In this document: positions 5,642-9,043 of the stretch, piece by piece
Position numbering within the stretch: position 1 is the stretch's first letter
Layout of the letters: every line of letters starts with the position of its first letter
Source: Thermoleophilia bacterium
GTDB lineage: Bacteria > Actinomycetota > Thermoleophilia > Gaiellales > Gaiellaceae
Direction of reading: 5' to 3'
Assembly: GCA_013362295.1 (NCBI GenBank)
Contig: JABFWJ010000175.1
Coordinates: 1-9,043 of the forward strand
Length of the DNA stretch: 9,043 nucleotides
The notes under the pieces: model-generated
Seen by the model: the letters and a program-made list of their open reading frames with translations, nothing else
Databases searched by the model: none
What the model was told of the DNA's origin: nothing
Program-made: the position numbers and the translations under genes

Positions 5642-6870
5642 TGCTGGGTGCGGTCTCAGTCGGACCCGAACGGCGCGGGTTGCCCCTCACGCTGCCGATG
5701 TGGGTTTCGTTCGTCGCCGCGTCGCTGTCGTTCGTAGCGGTGTTCGCCGCCTCGGCAAGCCCGATCCCGCTCTACGAGATCTACCACCGCACCGGGGGTG
5801 TCACGAAGAGCGACCTGTCGCTCACGGCGGTCGCGTACTTCGTCGCGGCGGTGACCGCGCTGCTGATCTTCGGGCGCCTCTCGAACCATCTCGGCCGCCG
5901 GCTCGTGTCGATCGCAGCACTGCTCGTGACGTGCGCCGGCTCGCTTTACCTCATCGACATGCACGGCCCACGGCCGCTGGTCATCGGGCGGATGCTGCAG
6001 GGCTTCGGTGCCGGGCTCGCGTCAAGCGCAGTTGCCGCCTACATTGTCGACAGCGCGCCGCGATCGCCGCGGTGGCTTGCGGCGGCAATGACGACGGGCG
6101 CGCCGATGGTGGGCCTGACGATCGGAGCGCTCGGCTCCGGTGCCCTCGTCCGCTACGGCCCGCATCCCCGTTCGCTCATCTATCTGATCGACGCCGCGCT
6201 GCTCGCGCTCTGCGCGCTGCTCGTAGCCGTGAGCCCAGAGACCGTCGCACGCACTCGTGGAGCCCAGGCTTCGTTGCGCCCCCAGCTGCGGGTCCCTGCC
6301 GCCGCCCGCCGCTTCCTGCCGGTCGCGAGCGCCACCTTCGTCGCGACGTGGGCGCTGGGCGGCTTCTATCAGGCGTTCGGCCCGACGCTGACAGCCGACC
6401 AGCTCGGCACACGCAGCACCCTCATCGCAGCCCTCGTCTTTGCGTCGTTGATGGTGCCGAGCGCAATTGGCGCCCCACTCTCCGGACGCTTGACTCCGGC
6501 AGCTGCGCAGCGACTCGGCATGATCACCTTCTTCGGCGCGCTCGTGGTCATCCTGATCTCGATCCGACTCGGCGCGATCGCTCCGTTCTTGGTGGCGACC
6601 CTCGTTGCCGGCGCAGCACAGGGCGGCACGTTCGCGGGAAGCCTCCGCGCACTCCTGGCCGAGACGACCGCCGCGGAACGGGCGGGGATGCTCGCAGTGG
6701 TTTATGCGATCTCGTACAGCGGCGCTGCTGTCCCGGCAGCGATCGCGGGCCAGCTTGCGCGAACGCTGAGCCTGTTCGAGATCGCGGCCGGCTACGGCGC
6801 CTTGGCCGCGATCGCTTGTGCCATCACGTTGATCGCTGCGCGCAAGCCCGGAGTACGAACCGGCCCCTGA
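5641..6870 (+). CDS. MFS transporter, 12 predicted membrane helices
   Basis: A 409-residue major facilitator. Hydrophobic segments at about 19-41, 60-79, 88-106, 112-134, 145-170, 178-198, 225-245, 260-280, 292-308, 310-335, 346-370 and 376-399 give twelve helices, with both termini cytoplasmic. The loop between helices 2 and 3 holds a motif A variant, GRLSNHLGRR (78-87), with Asn where Asp is usual. SPIPLYEIYHRTGG (40-53) after helix 1 and GRMLQGFGAGL (116-126) are typical of actinobacterial drug/metabolite proton antiporters. GTG 5641 overlaps the dehydrogenase stop by one base; it has no strong ribosome site, so translation is probably coupled. ATG 5698 is an alternative but would begin within the first helix. 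As the last gene of the operon it probably exports, or less likely imports, the substrate or product of the two enzymes. Substrate specificity cannot be read. Confidence 0.92.
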   Translation: MLGAVSVGPERRGLPLTLPMWVSFVAASLSFVAVFAASASPIPLYEIYHRTGGVTKSDLSLTAVAYFVAAVTALLIFGRLSNHLGRRLVSIAALLVTCAGSLYLIDMHGPRPLVIGRMLQGFGAGLASSAVAAYIVDSAPRSPRWLAAAMTTGAPMVGLTIGALGSGALVRYGPHPRSLIYLIDAALLALCALLVAVSPETVARTRGAQASLRPQLRVPAAARRFLPVASATFVATWALGGFYQAFGPTLTADQLGTRSTLIAALVFASLMVPSAIGAPLSGRLTPAAAQRLGMITFFGALVVILISIRLGAIAPFLVATLVAGAAQGGTFAGSLRALLAETTAAERAGMLAVVYAISYSGAAVPAAIAGQLARTLSLFEIAAGYGALAAIACAITLIAARKPGVRTGP

Positions 6871-6994
6871 AACGGCTCGACCGCGACCGCTAGGCGCCAT
6901 GAACGCTGCATCGTTGTTCGCCTGCTGTGTAAGGCTCCGGGGCGGTGAGCGTGCTGATTCCGTTCCTGCCCGGCCAGAAGAAGACGAACGGCTG

Positions 6995-7894
6995 ATGCGG
7001 CCGCGCGTCTGCGTCTTCCCGTCTGCCGCCGACCTCGAGGCGGCGGTCGAGCTGGGCGGCGGCACGGTGAGCGGGGCGGGGACCGCCGACGCGCTGGTTC
7101 TCGTCGAAGGCAACAGAAACGTCGACGTGCCGCTGCACGACGGCGTGCGTTGGGTGCAGTCCTCTTCGGCCGGCAACGAGAACCTGATCCGGGCCGGCCT
7201 CCTCGACGGGAAGCGCGTCTGGACGAGCGCCGCCGGTGTCTATGCGCGCCCGATCGCGGAGCACGCGCTCGGGCTGCTGCTCGCGGCGGCTCGCAACCTC
7301 CACGCCTATGCGCGGGTGCAGAGCTGGCAGCGGCTCGACGCGCGCATGCTCGGTGAGTCGACGGTCGGAGTCGTCGGCGCCGGAGGCATCGGCAGCGCCG
7401 TGATCGCGCACCTCGACGACCTGGGCGCGCGCACGATCGCGATCACGCGGAGCGGACACGGCGTTGCGCGCGCGAGCGATTTCGGCGGGCCGGAGCTACT
7501 GCCGCGGCTTCTCGCGATCTCCGACTTCGTCGTGCTCGGCGCGCCGCTGACCCGCGAGACGCGCCGCCTCATCGACGAGCACGCGCTCGAGCAGATGCAA
7601 CCGCATGCGTGGGTGGTCAACGTCGCACGCGGCGAGCTCGTCGACACGGAGGCGCTCGTGGCCGCGCTGCGCGCGGGACGGATCGGCGGGGCGGCCCTCG
7701 ACGCCGTCGACCCGGAGCCGCTCCCGGACGGCCACCCGCTCTGGGGCCTCCCGAACGCGATCGTCACACCTCACACGGCGGCGACGCTGCGCGAGTGGCG
7801 CCCGCTCTTTGCCGACCGGGTGGCGGAGAACGTCGGTCGCTTCGCCCGCGGCGAGCCCCTGCTCGGCACGATCGATCCGGAGCTCGGCTACTGA
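6995..7894 (+). CDS. D-isomer-specific 2-hydroxyacid dehydrogenase
   Basis: A 299-residue NAD(P)-dependent dehydrogenase that would reduce a 2-oxo acid to a D-2-hydroxy acid or the reverse. The nucleotide fold has VGVVGAGGIGSAV (124-136, GxGxxG). The catalytic trio is visible: Arg212 in NVARGELVD, Glu241 in DPEPLP and His260 in TPHTAA. SSSAGNENL (56-64) is the substrate-side loop. Thr151-Arg152-Ser153 follows the second strand where NAD enzymes carry Asp, hinting at NADP(H). It is about 20-30 residues shorter than typical family members, mainly in the N-terminal catalytic part. ATG 6995 is chosen over ATG 6899 because similarity begins there; the 32-residue extension has no matching sequence. 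The ribosome site (GAAGAAG about ten bases upstream) is weak. It lies 124 bases after the MFS gene on the same strand, so it may be a read-through member of that operon or independent. Confidence 0.93.
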   Translation: MRPRVCVFPSAADLEAAVELGGGTVSGAGTADALVLVEGNRNVDVPLHDGVRWVQSSSAGNENLIRAGLLDGKRVWTSAAGVYARPIAEHALGLLLAAARNLHAYARVQSWQRLDARMLGESTVGVVGAGGIGSAVIAHLDDLGARTIAITRSGHGVARASDFGGPELLPRLLAISDFVVLGAPLTRETRRLIDEHALEQMQPHAWVVNVARGELVDTEALVAALRAGRIGGAALDAVDPEPLPDGHPLWGLPNAIVTPHTAATLREWRPLFADRVAENVGRFARGEPLLGTIDPELGY

Positions 7895-7940
7895 CCCGAG
7901 CAGCTGCGGCCGCGCCTGCAGGACACTTCGGCGCAGCGTA

Positions 7941-8007
7941 GGCCCTACTCCGTCAAAAAGGCCCCGTCACCGAAAGGCCCCGTCACCGAGGCCTTTCGAG
8001 TAGCGGG
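7941..8007 (+). terminator. Extended hairpin after the 2-hydroxyacid dehydrogenase, probable terminator
   Basis: CTACTC (7945-7950) pairs with GAGTAG (7998-8003), extended by CC with GG across a bulged C. Inside, GAAAGGCC (7972-7979) pairs perfectly with GGCCTTTC (7990-7997) around a ten-base loop. The upstream AAAGGCC (7957-7963) can compete for the same 3' arm. It begins about 50 bases after the dehydrogenase stop. There is no U-tract, as is common in high-GC bacteria. A terminator is the default reading; a switchable structure is possible. Confidence 0.55.
7958..7989. repeat. Perfect 16-bp tandem duplication in an intergenic hairpin
   Basis: AAGGCCCCGTCACCGA occurs twice back to back, at 7958-7973 and 7974-7989, with no mismatch. 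Both copies carry the AAGGCC arm that pairs with GGCCTT at 7990-7995, so the duplication doubles the 5' arm of a hairpin. The rest of the 265-base gap (7895-8159) holds only the candidate promoter of the PAS gene, and I see no gene there. Confidence 0.9.
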
Positions 8008-8120
8008 GGCACGAGACGGACCCATTAGCGACCGCGCGATCACCGTCGAATCGCTCGTAAGGTGGCGTTCGTCGCCGGCTCAGGCGAGTGACGAGCCGAA
8101 GCCGGGCGAACCGTGTTCCG

Positions 8121-8149
8121 TTGCGTGCGCGATTCGCGAGGCGTACGCT
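8121..8149 (+). promoter_or_regulatory. Candidate promoter of the PAS-domain gene
   Basis: TTGCGT (8121-8126) and TACGCT (8144-8149) are separated by 17 bases, the optimal housekeeping-sigma spacing. Transcription would begin about 8156, leaving only a few bases before ATG 8160. No Shine-Dalgarno precedes that ATG, consistent with leaderless or near-leaderless expression. The -35 is weak (TTG only). Confidence 0.42.
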
Positions 8150-8159
8150 CGGCGAGACT

Positions 8160-9043
8160 ATGACTGAGGGCCCGGAACGGATTGCAACCGGGCTGCGGCG
8201 CAGCGCACGTGATTCAGAGGCGCTGACGGATCTGGATTTGCGCGACCGCGACTGGCGTGCGCTGATCGAGCAGCTGCCGATCGCCGTCTACATCGACCTC
8301 CTGGACGAGTGGAGCACGAACGTCTATACGAGCCCGCAGATCGAGGCGATCCTCGGTTACACGGCCGAGGAGTGGGCCGGCGACAACCACCTGTTGCTGA
8401 AGATCCTGCATCCGGGCGACCGCGACCGCGTGTTGGCGGCGCACCGCCGCTCGTGCGAGACCGGCGAGCCCTTCCGCGAGGAGTACCGCATGATTGCGCA
8501 CGACGGGAGGGTCGTCTGGTTCCTCGACCAGGCCACCGTCGTGCCCGGCGAGCCAGGTCGGCCGGGGTTTCATCACGGCTTCCTCCTCGACATCAGCGAG
8601 CGCAAGGAGCTGGAGGCAACGCTCGCGGAGAGAACGGAGGAGCACGCGAGGCAGAAGCACTACTTCGAGTCGCTGCTCGAGATCAGCCCGGTTGCGATCG
8701 TGACCACAGACCTCGAGGACGTCGTGACCTCGTGGAACCCCGCCGCCGAGAGTTTGTTCGGCTACGCGCACGGGGAGGCGCTCGGGCGCAAGATCGACGA
8801 CCTCGTCGCCACCTCCCCGGATCTGCGCGCGGAGGCAGCCTCGGTTAGTCGCGATGTGCTGGCCGAGGGGCGCGTCCATGCAATCACGAGGCGCACGCAC
8901 AGGGAGGGCTCGCTGATCGACGTCGAGCTCCTGGCCGCACCGGTACAGGTGCACGGAGAGCGGGTCGGCACGTACGCGATCTACCACGATGTCCGCGAGC
9001 TCCAGCGCCGGAGGCAGTACCTCGAGTCGCTGCTCGAGCTCAG
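8160..9043 (+). CDS. Multi-PAS sensor protein, N-terminal part (runs off window)
   Basis: An open frame of 294 codons from ATG 8160 to the right edge. Residues about 30-148 are a PAS/PAC unit (PAS_3-like): LIEQLPIAVYIDL, SPQIEAILGYTAEEW, LHPGDRDRV, FREEYRMIAHDGRVVWF and GFLLDISERKELE. A short charged coiled coil (149-166) leads to a second PAS, about 167-280: YFESLLEISPVAIVTTDLE, SWNPAAESLFGY, ALGRKIDDLV and GTYAIYHDVRELQ. The window ends inside RRRQYLESLLEL, which repeats the entry to the second PAS, so at least one more PAS-like unit probably follows. There are no membrane helices so far, indicating a cytoplasmic sensor. The output domain (kinase, diguanylate or adenylate cyclase, phosphatase) is outside the window and cannot be named. 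It is monocistronic from its own near-leaderless promoter and probably unrelated to the metabolic genes to its left. Confidence 0.9.
   Translation, partial: MTEGPERIATGLRRSARDSEALTDLDLRDRDWRALIEQLPIAVYIDLLDEWSTNVYTSPQIEAILGYTAEEWAGDNHLLLKILHPGDRDRVLAAHRRSCETGEPFREEYRMIAHDGRVVWFLDQATVVPGEPGRPGFHHGFLLDISERKELEATLAERTEEHARQKHYFESLLEISPVAIVTTDLEDVVTSWNPAAESLFGYAHGEALGRKIDDLVATSPDLRAEAASVSRDVLAEGRVHAITRRTHREGSLIDVELLAAPVQVHGERVGTYAIYHDVRELQRRRQYLESLLEL
8661..8686 (+). repeat. 26-bp repeat, copy 1, at entry to second PAS unit
   Basis: These bases encode YFESLLEIS and match 9018-9043 at 24 of 26 positions. The copies are 357 bases (119 residues) apart, the length of one PAS-plus-linker module, which suggests a module duplication. 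Confidence 0.8.
9018..9043 (+). repeat. 26-bp repeat, copy 2, at the right window edge
   Basis: These bases encode YLESLLELS-type sequence and match copy 1 at 24 of 26 positions. The repeat may extend beyond the window; a third PAS unit is expected after it. Confidence 0.78.

Noticed and set aside
6899..6994. Upstream ATG start for the 2-hydroxyacid dehydrogenase
   Set aside because: The 32 added residues do not resemble the family N-terminus. The conserved first strand begins at ATG 6995.
6022..7176. 384-codon minus-strand open frame across the MFS and 2-hydroxyacid dehydrogenase genes
   Set aside because: No recognisable domain; it spans two well-supported plus-strand genes and their gap, and its composition is that of an antisense frame.
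7958..7989. Possible CRISPR or attachment-site repeat
   Set aside because: Two directly adjacent 16-base units without spacers are not a CRISPR array, and no integrase or tRNA end is nearby to support an attachment site.
8214..8987. 257-codon minus-strand open frame
   Set aside because: Antisense to a clear double PAS coding frame. Its Val/Leu/Arg-rich translation matches no family I know.

Overview
The window is very GC-rich and densely coded, with short intergenic gaps, several GTG or TTG starts, and some starts that follow a -10-like hexamer with no Shine-Dalgarno. This fits a high-GC actinobacterium. The mix of genes (MmyB-type regulator, small NYN protein, repeat PAS protein, secreted HPGG-CW protein) suggests a soil lineage such as Thermoleophilia/Solirubrobacterales. 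That placement is an inference from style and remembered homologues, not a search. I see no tRNA, rRNA, CRISPR array, insertion sequence or phage gene.

Layout. (1) 1-2499, minus strand: an NYN-domain protein (2182-2499), a RibD/DHFR-fold reductase (1510-2100), and a large secreted protein whose C-terminus runs off the left edge (1-1442). The secreted gene has a strong signal peptide, a chitobiase-C-terminal-like module and a Pro/Ala/Thr repeat tail. Its opposite strand carries a long spurious open frame. (2) 2555-3127, plus strand: a cupin gene divergent from the NYN gene; both look leaderless. (3) 3185-4045, minus strand: a helix-turn-helix regulator with an MmyB-like ligand-binding domain, convergent with the cupin. 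(4) 4185-6870, plus strand: a three-gene operon divergent from the regulator. It encodes a small cupin closely resembling the manganese hydroxynitrile lyase of Granulicella, a medium-chain zinc-type alcohol dehydrogenase, and a 12-helix MFS transporter. Each junction overlaps by exactly one base. (5) 6995-7894: an NAD(P)-dependent D-2-hydroxyacid dehydrogenase, followed by a hairpin region with a perfect 16-bp tandem duplication. (6) 8160-9043: the N-terminal part of a multi-PAS sensor protein running off the right edge.

The most coherent unit is regions 3 and 4. A ligand-responsive repressor or activator sits head-to-head with an operon for a cupin enzyme, an oxidoreductase and an efflux-type carrier, and the shared 139-bp gap is filled with inverted repeats built on a TCCYNGG core. 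The simplest reading is a small inducible pathway that senses, converts and exports a reactive carbonyl or carbonyl-derived compound. The cupin similarity makes cyanohydrin/aldehyde chemistry a testable hypothesis. The flanking D-2-hydroxyacid dehydrogenase could act on a 2-oxo or 2-hydroxy acid from the same chemistry, but nothing proves co-transcription.
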